Shown piece after piece: positions 8,192-15,244 of a DNA stretch of 64,000 nt. Source of the stretch: Mucilaginibacter sp. dw_454 (lineage in GTDB: Bacteria; Bacteroidota; Bacteroidia; Sphingobacteriales; Sphingobacteriaceae). The position numbers were made by a program, and so were the translations under genes. Position 1 is the stretch's first letter; each line of letters opens with the position of its first letter. Under the pieces are notes generated by a model that saw nothing but the letters and a program-made list of their open reading frames with translations, was not told the DNA's origin and ran no database searches. The DNA is taken from the NCBI RefSeq assembly GCF_018449775.1, contig NZ_JAAVVB010000001.1:1426001-1490000 (forward strand), given 5' to 3'.

Positions 8192-8755
8192 TTAATTCAG
8201 TTGCGGATTTTCAGGAAAGTTAGCAATATGCGCATAACGGTTACCTAAGCTAATTACCACCTCTTTCCACATATTATGCTCGCTGCCTACAAATAGCGTT
8301 TCTGCGCTGCATCGTTCGGCAACTATCCAGCTGTTTTCTTTTAACTCTTCATCTAATTGGCTTGGCGTCCAGCCTGAATATCCCATAAAAAACTTAACCT
8401 CGTTTTCGTTTAACTGGTAGGTATTGATCAGCTCTTTTATTGTTTCAAAATCGCCACCCCAAAAAACACCCTCACAAATTTCTATTCCACCCTCTATCTT
8501 ATCAGGTACACAATGTATAAAATGTAAAGTATTAGCTGCCACAGGCCCGCCTACGTAAACTGGGATTTCTGAATAAGAAATATCCGGCAGCACGTCGCCC
8601 AGCATATACTCGCTTTGATGATTCAAGATAAAGCCCATGGCGCCACTTTCTGCATATTCTGTGAGCAGGATAACGGAGCGTTTAAAGTTAGGGTCCATCA
8701 TAAATGGCTCCGATATGAGTAACCGCCCTGCGGCGGCTGCGATAGAATTTAACAT
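8192..8755 (-). CDS. YqgE/AlgH family protein
   Basis: 187 residues matching the YqgE/AlgH family: GRLLISEPFMMDPNFKRSVI (residues 11-30), GAMGFILNHQ, VYVGGPVAANTLHFIH, GVFWGGDFETIKELI, and FFMGYSGWTPSQLDEEL followed by SWIV. Structures in the family show a novel alpha/beta fold. The name AlgH comes from Pseudomonas alginate control, but the biochemical role is unknown, so no symbol is assigned. It is convergent with the exported protein (5 bp gap) and divergent from pdxH. Confidence 0.92.
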   Translation of the reverse strand: MLNSIAAAAGRLLISEPFMMDPNFKRSVILLTEYAESGAMGFILNHQSEYMLGDVLPDISYSEIPVYVGGPVAANTLHFIHCVPDKIEGGIEICEGVFWGGDFETIKELINTYQLNENEVKFFMGYSGWTPSQLDEELKENSWIVAERCSAETLFVGSEHNMWKEVVISLGNRYAHIANFPENPQLN

Positions 8756-8872
8756 AGACGTATTCTTAGGTTATAATTTAATTAACAAGTTAAAGTAAAA
8801 TATGTTCAACCTGCAATTACGAAATACAATATTAACTATTTACGGTATAATTAATTTGTAAGTTTGCAGTAG

Positions 8873-9520
8873 ATGAATAAAGAAGAATTACAAAACTTAC
8901 GACAGGACTACAGCGCTGCTACCCTATCGGAAAATGATACCAAAGCCGACCCTATAAAGCAGTTTGATAAGTGGTTTAACGAGGCTGTTGAAGCTAAAGT
9001 ACCAGAGCCAAATGCCATGACACTGGCAACAGCTACAGCAGATGGCCGCCCTTCTGCCCGTATAGTTTTATTAAAAGGTTTTGATGATAACGGTTTTGCT
9101 TTTTATACCAATTACCTGAGTCGTAAAGGTAAAGAGTTAGGTAAGAATCCTAACGCTGCCATTGTGTTTCATTGGGTAGAGCTGGAGCGCCAGGTGCGTA
9201 TTGAAGGCATTATTGAAAAATTGAGCAAAGAGCAATCTGATAAATATTTTCATTCACGCCCTAAACTGAGCCAGATTGGTGCATTAGCATCGCCGCAAAG
9301 CCAGGAAATACCAAGTCGTGATGAACTGGAAAGCAAAATGAGCGAACTGGAGGCGGAATATACCGACAAAGAAGTGCCTAAACCATCTTACTGGGGTGGC
9401 TATGTATTAAAGCCACGTTTGATTGAGTTTTGGCAGGGCCGTCGCAGCCGCTTACATGACCGTATTGTCTACAAAAAAATTGATAACAAAACCTGGAAAA
9501 AAGTTAGGTTAGCGCCATGA
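8873..9520 (+). CDS. pdxH: Pyridoxamine 5'-phosphate oxidase
   Basis: FMN enzyme that oxidises pyridoxamine- or pyridoxine-5'-phosphate to PLP. The 215 residues include [64 protein letters not shown], and the C-terminal [16 protein letters not shown] with the substrate-binding Arg-Leu-His. Length is typical. A TAAGTTTG box (8859-8866) that fits the Bacteroidetes -7 element lies 6 bp before the ATG. The stop overlaps nuoC by 4 bp, so pdxH and nuoC share a transcript. Confidence 0.96.
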   Translation: MNKEELQNLRQDYSAATLSENDTKADPIKQFDKWFNEAVEAKVPEPNAMTLATATADGRPSARIVLLKGFDDNGFAFYTNYLSRKGKELGKNPNAAIVFHWVELERQVRIEGIIEKLSKEQSDKYFHSRPKLSQIGALASPQSQEIPSRDELESKMSELEAEYTDKEVPKPSYWGGYVLKPRLIEFWQGRRSRLHDRIVYKKIDNKTWKKVRLAP

Positions 9521-10014
9521 TGTTTGCAGAGATTAAACAATTACTGATTGACAAGTTTGGCGCCGACGTTATTGAAGGCGAAGAAACCGGCGGTTTGCAA
9601 CCCGCGTTGCTGATAGCCCCCGACAGTATTGTTGATGTCTGCCTGGAAGTGCGTAATAATCCGACCACTTACTTTGATTTCCTTTCGTGTTTAACAGGGG
9701 TTGATTACGGAGTTGAGGACGGTCGCTTTGGTGTAGTTTATCACCTGGCATCTATGCCGTATCAATTACAGTTAACGTTAAAGATCAGCAAAGCGCACAA
9801 CCGCGAAGAAGCTGAACCTGTATTTAAAAGCATAACATCCGTTTACCGTACGGCCGACTGGCATGAACGTGAAGCTTATGACCTGGTCGGGATATTCTTT
9901 GAGGGACATCCTGATCTTCGTCGCATTTTATTGCCCGATGACTGGGAAGGCTATCCATTGAGAAAAGATTACAAAACAGCAGAATATTATAAGGGTATTA
10001 AGATTGATTTTTGA
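9517..10014 (+). CDS. nuoC: NADH-quinone oxidoreductase subunit C
   Basis: Hydrophilic 30-kDa-type subunit of complex I. The signature segment [18 protein letters not shown] followed by [20 protein letters not shown] identifies it. 165 residues, a stand-alone NuoC rather than the NuoCD fusion. The ATG at 9517 overlaps the end of pdxH; an ATG one codon later (9520) is equally possible. It is the first gene of the second nuo block; nuoD follows after a 77-bp repeat. Confidence 0.95.
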   Translation: MMFAEIKQLLIDKFGADVIEGEETGGLQPALLIAPDSIVDVCLEVRNNPTTYFDFLSCLTGVDYGVEDGRFGVVYHLASMPYQLQLTLKISKAHNREEAEPVFKSITSVYRTADWHEREAYDLVGIFFEGHPDLRRILLPDDWEGYPLRKDYKTAEYYKGIKIDF

Positions 10015-10020
10015 TTAAAA

Positions 10021-10097
10021 TGTCATTGCGAGCGTAGCGTGGCAATCGCAAATATTGCATCCTTGCGATTGCTTCGTCGTTTCTCCTCGCAATGACA
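10021..10097. repeat. 77-bp palindromic intergenic repeat, copy 2
   Basis: Differs from the copy at 6822-6898 at about four positions (for example GCGTGG for GCGCGG near the left end). It fills nearly the whole gap between nuoC (ends 10014) and nuoD (TTG at 10111). The ends TGTCATTGCGAG and CTCGCAATGACA are perfect inverted repeats; the middle is only partly palindromic. Its strict conservation against the more diverged copies at 11304 and 30450 suggests recent spread of this subtype. Confidence 0.85.
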
Positions 10098-10110
10098 AAT
10101 AAGAATAACA

Positions 10111-11295
10111 TTGAACACTGCATTAGACAATTACCACCAGAAAATAGCCAACGCAAGCGTTGAGGACATGGTCTTGAATATGGGGCCGCAGCACCCGTCT
10201 ACGCATGGTGTTTTACGGCTGGAGTTGATTACCGATGGCGAGATTGTTAAAGAGGTTATCCCGCATATGGGTTACCTGCATCGCTGTTTCGAGAAACATG
10301 CCGAGTCATTGACTTACCAGCAAACCATTCCATTTACAGACCGGCTGGATTACCTGGCTTCTATGAATAACAGCCATGCCTGGGTAATGGGCGTTGAGCG
10401 CATGTTGGGTATTGATAAAGACATTCCAAAAAGAGTAGAATATATCCGCGTATTGGTTTGCGAGATGAACCGTATTGCTTCGCACCTAATCGCTGTGGGT
10501 ACTTATGGCATCGATATCGGGGCCTTCACGCCTTTCCTATGGTTATTTAAAGACCGCGAACATATCATGGGTATGCTGGAATGGGCTTCGGGCTCACGCA
10601 TGCTGTACAACTATATATGGGTTGGCGGATTGTTTTATGATTTGCCTGTTGGCTTCGAAGAGCGCTGCCGTGAGTTTATAGACTACTTTAAACCTAAGAT
10701 GGTTGAGTTAAATCAGTTGCTTACCGATAACCAAATCTTTATAAGCCGTACTGCCAATGTCGGGGTGCTGCCTCGCGATGTCGCTATTAATTACGGCTGC
10801 TCCGGCCCAATGTTGCGTGGCTCAGGTTTAAAATGGGATTTGCGTCGTATTGATGGCTACTCTGTTTACCCCGAACTGGATTTTGAGATCCCGGTAGGCA
10901 AAGGCGAAATGGGTACCGTTGGTGATTGCTGGGATCGATATAAAGTACGGATAGACGAGATAGCGCAATCTATCAAGATCATGGAGCAATGCCTGGATCG
11001 CCTCCAAAATGAATTAAAACGCACTGCTGATTTTGACCCCCGTGCTAAATTACCACGAAAACTCACATCAAAACCACAAGATTACTATGTGCGTTGCGAA
11101 GGTGCTAAAGGCGAATTAGGCTTTTACTTTATGCATACCGATCCACGTTCAGAAGTACCCTTCCGGGCTAAAGTACGTGCGCCTAGCTTTAATAATTTGT
11201 CTGTATTACCAGAAATAGCCAAAGGGGTTATGATAGCCGACTTAATTGCTATTGTGGGTAGTATTGATTTTGTGTTGGGTGAGGTGGATAGGTAA
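10111..11295 (+). CDS. nuoD: NADH-quinone oxidoreductase subunit D
   Basis: 49-kDa subunit that lines the quinone-binding pocket. Contains VLNMGPQHPSTHGVLRLEL, PHMGYLHRCFEKHAE, NRIASHLIAVGTYGIDIGAF, and PRSEVPFRAKVRAPSFNNL near the end. No in-frame ATG exists before residue 20. Translation would begin at a TTG at 10111 (394 residues) or at the ATG at 10168 (375 residues); an in-frame TGA at 10093 in the repeat blocks any earlier start. I keep the TTG because the family normally has 15-25 residues before VLNMGPQHP, but this is uncertain. nuoE and later subunits are not downstream. Confidence 0.93.
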   Translation: MNTALDNYHQKIANASVEDMVLNMGPQHPSTHGVLRLELITDGEIVKEVIPHMGYLHRCFEKHAESLTYQQTIPFTDRLDYLASMNNSHAWVMGVERMLGIDKDIPKRVEYIRVLVCEMNRIASHLIAVGTYGIDIGAFTPFLWLFKDREHIMGMLEWASGSRMLYNYIWVGGLFYDLPVGFEERCREFIDYFKPKMVELNQLLTDNQIFISRTANVGVLPRDVAINYGCSGPMLRGSGLKWDLRRIDGYSVYPELDFEIPVGKGEMGTVGDCWDRYKVRIDEIAQSIKIMEQCLDRLQNELKRTADFDPRAKLPRKLTSKPQDYYVRCEGAKGELGFYFMHTDPRSEVPFRAKVRAPSFNNLSVLPEIAKGVMIADLIAIVGSIDFVLGEVDR

Positions 11296-11303
11296 AATCA
11301 CAT

Positions 11304-11375
11304 TGTCATTGCGAGCGAAGCGTGGCAATCGCGAACTTTGCAGCGTACGATTGCCACGCTTCGCTCGCAAAGACA
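11304..11375. repeat. 72-bp near-perfect inverted repeat related to the 77-bp family
   Basis: Arms of about 26 bp beginning CATTGCGAGCGAAGCG and GATTGCCACGCTTCGC flank a 16-nt centre. The left end matches the 77-bp repeats, but the right arm is a true complement of the left. It lies just after nuoD and before a small hairpin, and could fold into a strong stem in RNA from either strand. Confidence 0.8.
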
Positions 11376-11393
11376 GAAAACTTATAAAACAAG

Positions 11394-11416
11394 AAAGGCG
11401 CTATTAAGCGCCTTTT
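11394..11416. terminator. Hairpin between convergent nuoD and protease genes
   Basis: AAAGGCGCT (11394-11402), a 4-nt loop, and AGCGCCTTT (11407-11415), with short T and A runs on the two sides. It can serve as a bidirectional terminator for nuoD and for the minus-strand protease gene that ends at 11448. Confidence 0.65.
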
Positions 11417-11447
11417 CTCGTCCATAGGTAGATGGTATATTTACCGG

Positions 11448-12545
11448 TTAATAAACCTTAACCATAAATACAAAGTTCTTGGTTTTTGCTGTTTTTTGCG
11501 GTTCAGATAAACCGGCTAGTGTATTCTTTTTGTTTAACACTACTTTATCTTCCAGCGAATCGGCAGGGATGTTTTTAACCGCATCCATTAAGTATTTTGC
11601 TTTGATGGCAAAATGCTCGCCTTCAGAATGTGCTTCTTTTGAATCTGTAATACCAATTATATTGCCTTTACTGTCCCAAAGTGGGCCACCGCTATTACCA
11701 AAGTTAATAGGCATAGTAATTTTATAATGCAGCGTGTCGCCGTTTTCGCCGTACAATGACGACAATGAACCAGGCAAATAAGCCGCATATCCACCAGGAT
11801 ACCCATAGGTCGAGATCTGCTCGGCCATCGTGCCGTCTGCTCTTTTAAATGTGTATGGTAAAGCCCCTAATTTGGTGAATGTCTTATCGGTAATTTTCAA
11901 AATCGCTATATCATGTTGTGGTTCAGTATACAATACCTCGGCTTTGTAAGTAGTACCGTCGGCATTTTGTACAGATACAGCATCAGCGCCTTCAACTACG
12001 TGATAATTGGTAGCAATCAAACCGTCAGATGTAATAGCAAAACCGGTAGCGCTGGTAGTGTATTTATCAGTTGTTGTTTTATTTTTTTCAGACTTGATGG
12101 CGTTAATAGAACGGCTCTGAATATTGATTGAACCCTCTAGCCTGTTCACCTTATTTTTCAGGCCAACAATTTCTGAATTGGTATTATTATTCAACTTACC
12201 GCTAAACCACATTGCCGATAAAAATGCAATAATACCGATTGAAGCTGCAACCGATATTTTTGAATGGTGCTGGCGCCAAAACTGTACAACCCACATCGGG
12301 TGGATCATCAGGTCTTCTTTCAAAGTATGGACATCAATCTCGTCATGGATAGCATTTAAGCGGCTTTCCAGTTCAACACGTTCGCCATATTGCTTTAGCA
12401 GGCTTACAAAAAGCTTGTGTTCGACAACCTTACTGTCTACCCCGGCATCTTCTTTCCGCAGCAATTCAAATTTCTTACGCTCATCGGCTTTCATTTCGCC
12501 GTTAAGGTATCGTTCAATTGTTTCTAAAAGCTGATTATCACTCAT
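11448..12545 (-). CDS. Membrane protein with anti-sigma-like N-terminus and trypsin-like protease domain
   Basis: 365 residues from the ATG at 12543-12545; the longer frame would run into the sigma gene. Residues 1-95 are cytoplasmic and begin NQLLETIERYLNGEMKADER, the style of Bacteroidetes anti-sigma factors encoded next to ECF sigma genes. Residues 97-115 form one membrane helix, and 124-152 look like a coiled coil. Residues 165-330 are a trypsin-like domain (S1C/HtrA type) with His182 (ATNYHVVEGA), Asp212 (QHDIAILKI) and Ser285 (NFGNSGGPLW), so the full triad is present. No PDZ domain is visible. It follows the ECF sigma gene by 14 bp. I infer an envelope-stress sensor that holds the sigma factor; that role is not proven. 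Confidence 0.82.
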   Translation of the reverse strand: MSDNQLLETIERYLNGEMKADERKKFELLRKEDAGVDSKVVEHKLFVSLLKQYGERVELESRLNAIHDEIDVHTLKEDLMIHPMWVVQFWRQHHSKISVAASIGIIAFLSAMWFSGKLNNNTNSEIVGLKNKVNRLEGSINIQSRSINAIKSEKNKTTTDKYTTSATGFAITSDGLIATNYHVVEGADAVSVQNADGTTYKAEVLYTEPQHDIAILKITDKTFTKLGALPYTFKRADGTMAEQISTYGYPGGYAAYLPGSLSSLYGENGDTLHYKITMPINFGNSGGPLWDSKGNIIGITDSKEAHSEGEHFAIKAKYLMDAVKNIPADSLEDKVVLNKKNTLAGLSEPQKTAKTKNFVFMVKVY

Positions 12546-12559
12546 TTTCTTACTCCTTC

Positions 12560-13132
12560 TTACTTTTGCTGAAAAAACAATTTCTTCAGCCTTTGCAGGC
12601 ACTTATATTTTTGCGTTTTGGCGTTGTCTGCATTAGTATAACCAAAACGTTCGCAGATATCCTGCATTGATCTGTCATGTATATAAAAGTCTTCCATAAT
12701 GGTTTTGCAGGGTTCGCCCAAAAGCTTTAGCGCGCTCTCCATTTTGGTAAACTGTATATTACGGTCGTTATGTTGCTCAACCTCTTCTTCCTCTATTGGC
12801 AAAAATTCCTGAAAATCACGAATATCGCCACCATAGCGGTTAATTTGGGTTAGCCTTTTTAACCAAAGCCTGCGGCATATTGAATAAATGTAAGTCTTCA
12901 ACTTACTGCTCAACTCAAAATCGCCTGCTTTTACCTTATTATAAAGAACTATTATCGCCTCCTGATAAATATCCTTGGCATCGTCTGCATTACCGTTATT
13001 ATTAATAATAAGCTGCAATACCATCGGAAAGTAGGCTGTATATAACTTTTTTAGTGCCGCTTCCGAATTATTTAAAATACCAAGAATAACTTCGCTGTCT
13101 GTAGGCGTTGAATCTTTTAGCTGTTTACTCAC
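12560..13132 (-). CDS. ECF-type RNA polymerase sigma-70 factor
   Basis: 190 residues. Region 2 includes NADDAKDIYQEAIIVLYNKV (core binding and -10 recognition) and region 4 includes LGEPCKTIMEDFYIHDRSMQ with DICERFGYTNADNAKTQKYK, a helix-turn-helix. Between them is an acidic linker (PIEEEEVEQHND). It is the first gene of a two-gene minus-strand operon with the membrane protease, its likely anti-sigma factor. Target promoters cannot be read from the sequence; the three lipoprotein genes to the left of this promoter region are natural candidates. Confidence 0.92.
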   Translation of the reverse strand: MSKQLKDSTPTDSEVILGILNNSEAALKKLYTAYFPMVLQLIINNNGNADDAKDIYQEAIIVLYNKVKAGDFELSSKLKTYIYSICRRLWLKRLTQINRYGGDIRDFQEFLPIEEEEVEQHNDRNIQFTKMESALKLLGEPCKTIMEDFYIHDRSMQDICERFGYTNADNAKTQKYKCLQRLKKLFFQQK

Positions 13133-13369
13133 TCTGTATATTCATTACTTAATACCATTATCGCCAAATAGTAACCCATTACGATAACAAAATCTAAAAA
13201 TAAATAATAATACGCATAGCGCTTTACTATTTACCCTTTAATTAGCGGTTAATATATTAACGTTTTCATTTGCAAGCTGTTAAACATTAAGCAAATAATC
13301 AATTGGCATACTTAATGTGTATATTACCTTAAATATTTTAATTTGATACTCACAAATAATTGAACGATC

Positions 13370-13618
13370 ATGAAAAACACAGTAAAAAACGGATTGCTGG
13401 CTTTGGCCATAACATTATCATTCGCAGCTTGTAAAGGTAAAGGTTCTGCCAATGTCGACTCAGTAAAGACCGATTCATCGACCAGCGTTAAAACAACCGA
13501 CACTACCAAAAAGGATACAAATTCTATGACACCGGATTCTTTAAAAAAGGACACTAGCGTAAAAACTACCACCACCACTACCACCTCGCAGTCTACTGAG
13601 ACTAAGAAGAAAAAATAA
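13370..13618 (+). CDS. Small Lys/Asp/Thr-rich lipoprotein, copy 1
   Basis: 82 residues. Residues 1-21 are a lipoprotein signal (NGLLALAITLSFAAC, lipobox FAAC with Cys21). The mature protein is low complexity, made of S/T, K and D, with repeated KTTD, KKDT and DSLKKDTS units and a TTTTTTT run, ending KKKK. It has no hydrophobic core and is probably disordered. It resembles the products at 13749 and 14091 in signal and composition, so the three look like tandem paralogues. It has its own terminator. The function is unknown. Confidence 0.78.
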   Translation: MKNTVKNGLLALAITLSFAACKGKGSANVDSVKTDSSTSVKTTDTTKKDTNSMTPDSLKKDTSVKTTTTTTTSQSTETKKKK

Positions 13619-13640
13619 CTCATTAATATAATATTAAAAT

Positions 13641-13674
13641 AAAAAAGGACAGCCGTTTGGTTGTCCTTTTTTTT
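13641..13674 (+). terminator. Rho-independent terminator after lipoprotein copy 1
   Basis: AAAAAAGGACA, a 10-nt loop, TGTCC and eight Ts. A typical intrinsic terminator 23 bp after the stop codon. Confidence 0.85.
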
Positions 13675-13748
13675 GTTGCAGGGCTATGCCGGGTTACCTT
13701 TTTATGATTTAAGGTATTAATCTGTACAAACATTTTAAAACCTACAAA

Positions 13749-13958
13749 ATGAAAAACTTATTAAAAACCGGAGCCGTGATAATAGTTATCGCTGCTGGTC
13801 TAATTGCATGCACCCCGCCAAAAGCTACCAATGCTTCAGGACCTGATTCGACGAAGGTTGATTCAACCAAACCAGACCTGGTAAAAGTTGATTCTGCCAA
13901 GCAAGATACCGCAAAACCAGCCACAACAGCAGTAAAGAAAGACACCATTAAAAAATAA
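13749..13958 (+). CDS. Small Lys/Asp/Thr-rich lipoprotein, copy 2
   Basis: 69 residues. Signal peptide with lipobox LIAC (Cys21), then a mature chain made of DSTKVDSTKPDLVKVDSAKQ-type repeats and ending KKDTIKK. It has more proline and valine than its neighbours but the same MKN start, signal length and D-S/T-K pattern. It is likely anchored in the outer or inner membrane by lipid with a flexible, charged tail. No known domain. Confidence 0.77.
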   Translation: MKNLLKTGAVIIVIAAGLIACTPPKATNASGPDSTKVDSTKPDLVKVDSAKQDTAKPATTAVKKDTIKK

Positions 13959-13996
13959 TTTTTGCAGTATTTATAGCTGATTATTAGTTTTTTAGC

Positions 13997-14037
13997 AAAG
14001 GGTAACCAATTATTTTGCAAATAGTGGGTTACCTTTT
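13997..14037 (+). terminator. Probable terminator after lipoprotein copy 2
   Basis: AAAGGGTAACC and GGGTTACCTTTT form an imperfect stem (one bulge) around an 18-nt loop. The T run is short, so it is a weaker candidate than the terminators of the two neighbouring genes. Confidence 0.5.
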
Positions 14038-14090
14038 ACTGTTTATTGTATTAATAGAAAAACTATATAGTCACTTTTTAAAAAATTAAC

Positions 14091-14276
14091 ATGAAAAATT
14101 CATTCAAATTCGCAGCTATCGCTTTAGTTATGGCTTCTTTCGTTGCTTGCAAAGGTTCAAGCACTGCTACTACTGATTCAGTTAAAACTGACACTACAGT
14201 TAAAACTGACACTTCTAAAAAAGATACTACTGTTAAAACAGACACTACTAAAAAAGATACTACTAAAAAAATGTAG
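14091..14276 (+). CDS. Small Lys/Asp/Thr-rich lipoprotein, copy 3
   Basis: 61 residues. Signal peptide NSFKFAAIALVMASFVAC with lipobox Cys20. The mature part is almost only T, K, D and S, in a repeating KTDTTVKTDTSKKDTT pattern; the DNA shows the matching tandem repeats of ACTGACACT and AAAAAAGATACTACT. Codon use is very uniform (ACT for Thr, AAA for Lys), which suggests repeat expansion. It is followed by a strong terminator. Probably a short surface or periplasmic tether; unproven. Confidence 0.77.
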   Translation: MKNSFKFAAIALVMASFVACKGSSTATTDSVKTDTTVKTDTSKKDTTVKTDTTKKDTTKKM

Positions 14277-14304
14277 TCTTTTTTACTGTAATCTTTTTTA
14301 CAGA

Positions 14305-14345
14305 AAACAAAAAAGCCTCCCGATTTTCAGGAGGCTTTTTTGTTT
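14305..14345. terminator. Strong terminator between lipoprotein copy 3 and the DUF2383 gene
   Basis: AAACAAAAAAGCCTCC and GGAGGCTTTTTTGTTT are perfect complements around a 10-nt loop. A and T runs flank both sides, so it can serve the plus-strand lipoprotein gene and the minus-strand gene ending at 14363. Confidence 0.88.
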
Positions 14346-14362
14346 AATAGCGTTTTCGCTGT

Positions 14363-14830
14363 TTAGTGTTGCTCAACAGAATCTCGCAAGGCTTTGATCT
14401 CATCATGTGACTGATCAATAATAGCTTTTTGATCATTTAAAATATCGCGAATATAAGCGGGTAGATTTTCTTCATCTATTGCCGATTGGTAAGCCTTCTT
14501 GATAGCATCTTCGCCAAACTCGCATTCTTCCAAAATACTTTTCTCGCTATGCCCGGTAAAAGCTGCCTTAACTTCCAGCCAGGTACGGTGTATGGTACCG
14601 CTAATCGAGGTATCTTGAGCTTCATCACCACCTAATACCTGAATCTCTTCTGTCAGCGTTGATTTTAATTGCTGGCTTTCTAAAATTTTATTCTCAAATA
14701 CAGAAATCAAATCAGACTCATTACCGCCTTCTTTGGTTTCTTTAATTGCGTTCTCATAACCTTTAATTCTATCGTTGTTGATCTGAACAAGGTCATTTAA
14801 TGTTTCGATAGTTGCTTTATTGTTTTCCAT
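14363..14830 (-). CDS. DUF2383/PA2169-type four-helix-bundle protein
   Basis: 155 residues starting MENNKATIETLNDLVQINND; the frame opens 18 codons earlier, but the ATG at 14828-14830 matches the family start. It is all helix, with KGYENAIKETKEGG, ILESQQLKSTLTEEIQVLGG, SISGTIHRTWLEVKAAFTGH and ILEECEFGEDAIKKAY. This is the ferritin-like DUF2383 family (PA2169 type). Conserved acidic residues and histidines could bind metal, but the function is unknown; relatives are often stress-induced. The next small gene lies upstream on the same strand. Confidence 0.85.
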   Translation of the reverse strand: MENNKATIETLNDLVQINNDRIKGYENAIKETKEGGNESDLISVFENKILESQQLKSTLTEEIQVLGGDEAQDTSISGTIHRTWLEVKAAFTGHSEKSILEECEFGEDAIKKAYQSAIDEENLPAYIRDILNDQKAIIDQSHDEIKALRDSVEQH

Positions 14831-14916
14831 TTTCTTTTGGTATTTATGTAAATGGTGTATAACCAAAAGCGGGCCAAGAATCAATAACTAAGAAATATTA
14901 TTTCAAAAAAAGTAAA

Positions 14917-15087
14917 TTATTTTCCACCGCCAAAAAGCATAGAAAATATCCAGATAATTATACCAACCACCACCACAACGGCTAATATGCCAACAAATAC
15001 ACCGGCTTTAAAAATTCCGGTAATTACAGAACATCCGCTCAAGACAACCATTGCCAGCAGGACAAGTAAAATGTTAATTTTTTTCAT
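14917..15087 (-). CDS. 56-residue membrane lipoprotein-like small protein
   Basis: ATG at 15085-15087, stop at 14917-14919. The protein begins KKINILLVLLAMVVLSGCSV, a signal with lipobox LSGC (Cys19), followed by a second hydrophobic segment (AGVFVGILAVVVVVGIIIWI) and ending SMLFGGGK. It would be a lipid-anchored single-span peptide. It lies 86 bp upstream of the DUF2383 gene on the same strand, so the two may form an operon. Similar short GC...GGGK proteins seem common in Sphingobacteriaceae from memory, but I could not verify it. Confidence 0.68.
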   Translation of the reverse strand: MKKINILLVLLAMVVLSGCSVITGIFKAGVFVGILAVVVVVGIIIWIFSMLFGGGK

Positions 15088-15244
15088 AGGTTAAATGTTT
15101 GTAAAGTATATACAATATGTAATTGCTTTAGTTTGTTTTGGAGCGATTAAAAGATTGCCTGAACCACGGTTAGTAAACAGAAAATTGCTTAAATATTACC
15201 TGATAAATTGCCCTTATTAATATGTATGGCTAATTTTACCAGCC

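Noticed and set aside
12124..12534. 136-residue plus-strand ORF inside the protease gene
   Set aside because: Fully antisense to a gene with a complete catalytic triad; composition follows the opposite strand.
13370..14276. Toxin-antitoxin interpretation of the three small genes
   Set aside because: All three have lipoprotein signals and low-complexity charged tails, and all are alike rather than forming a pair.
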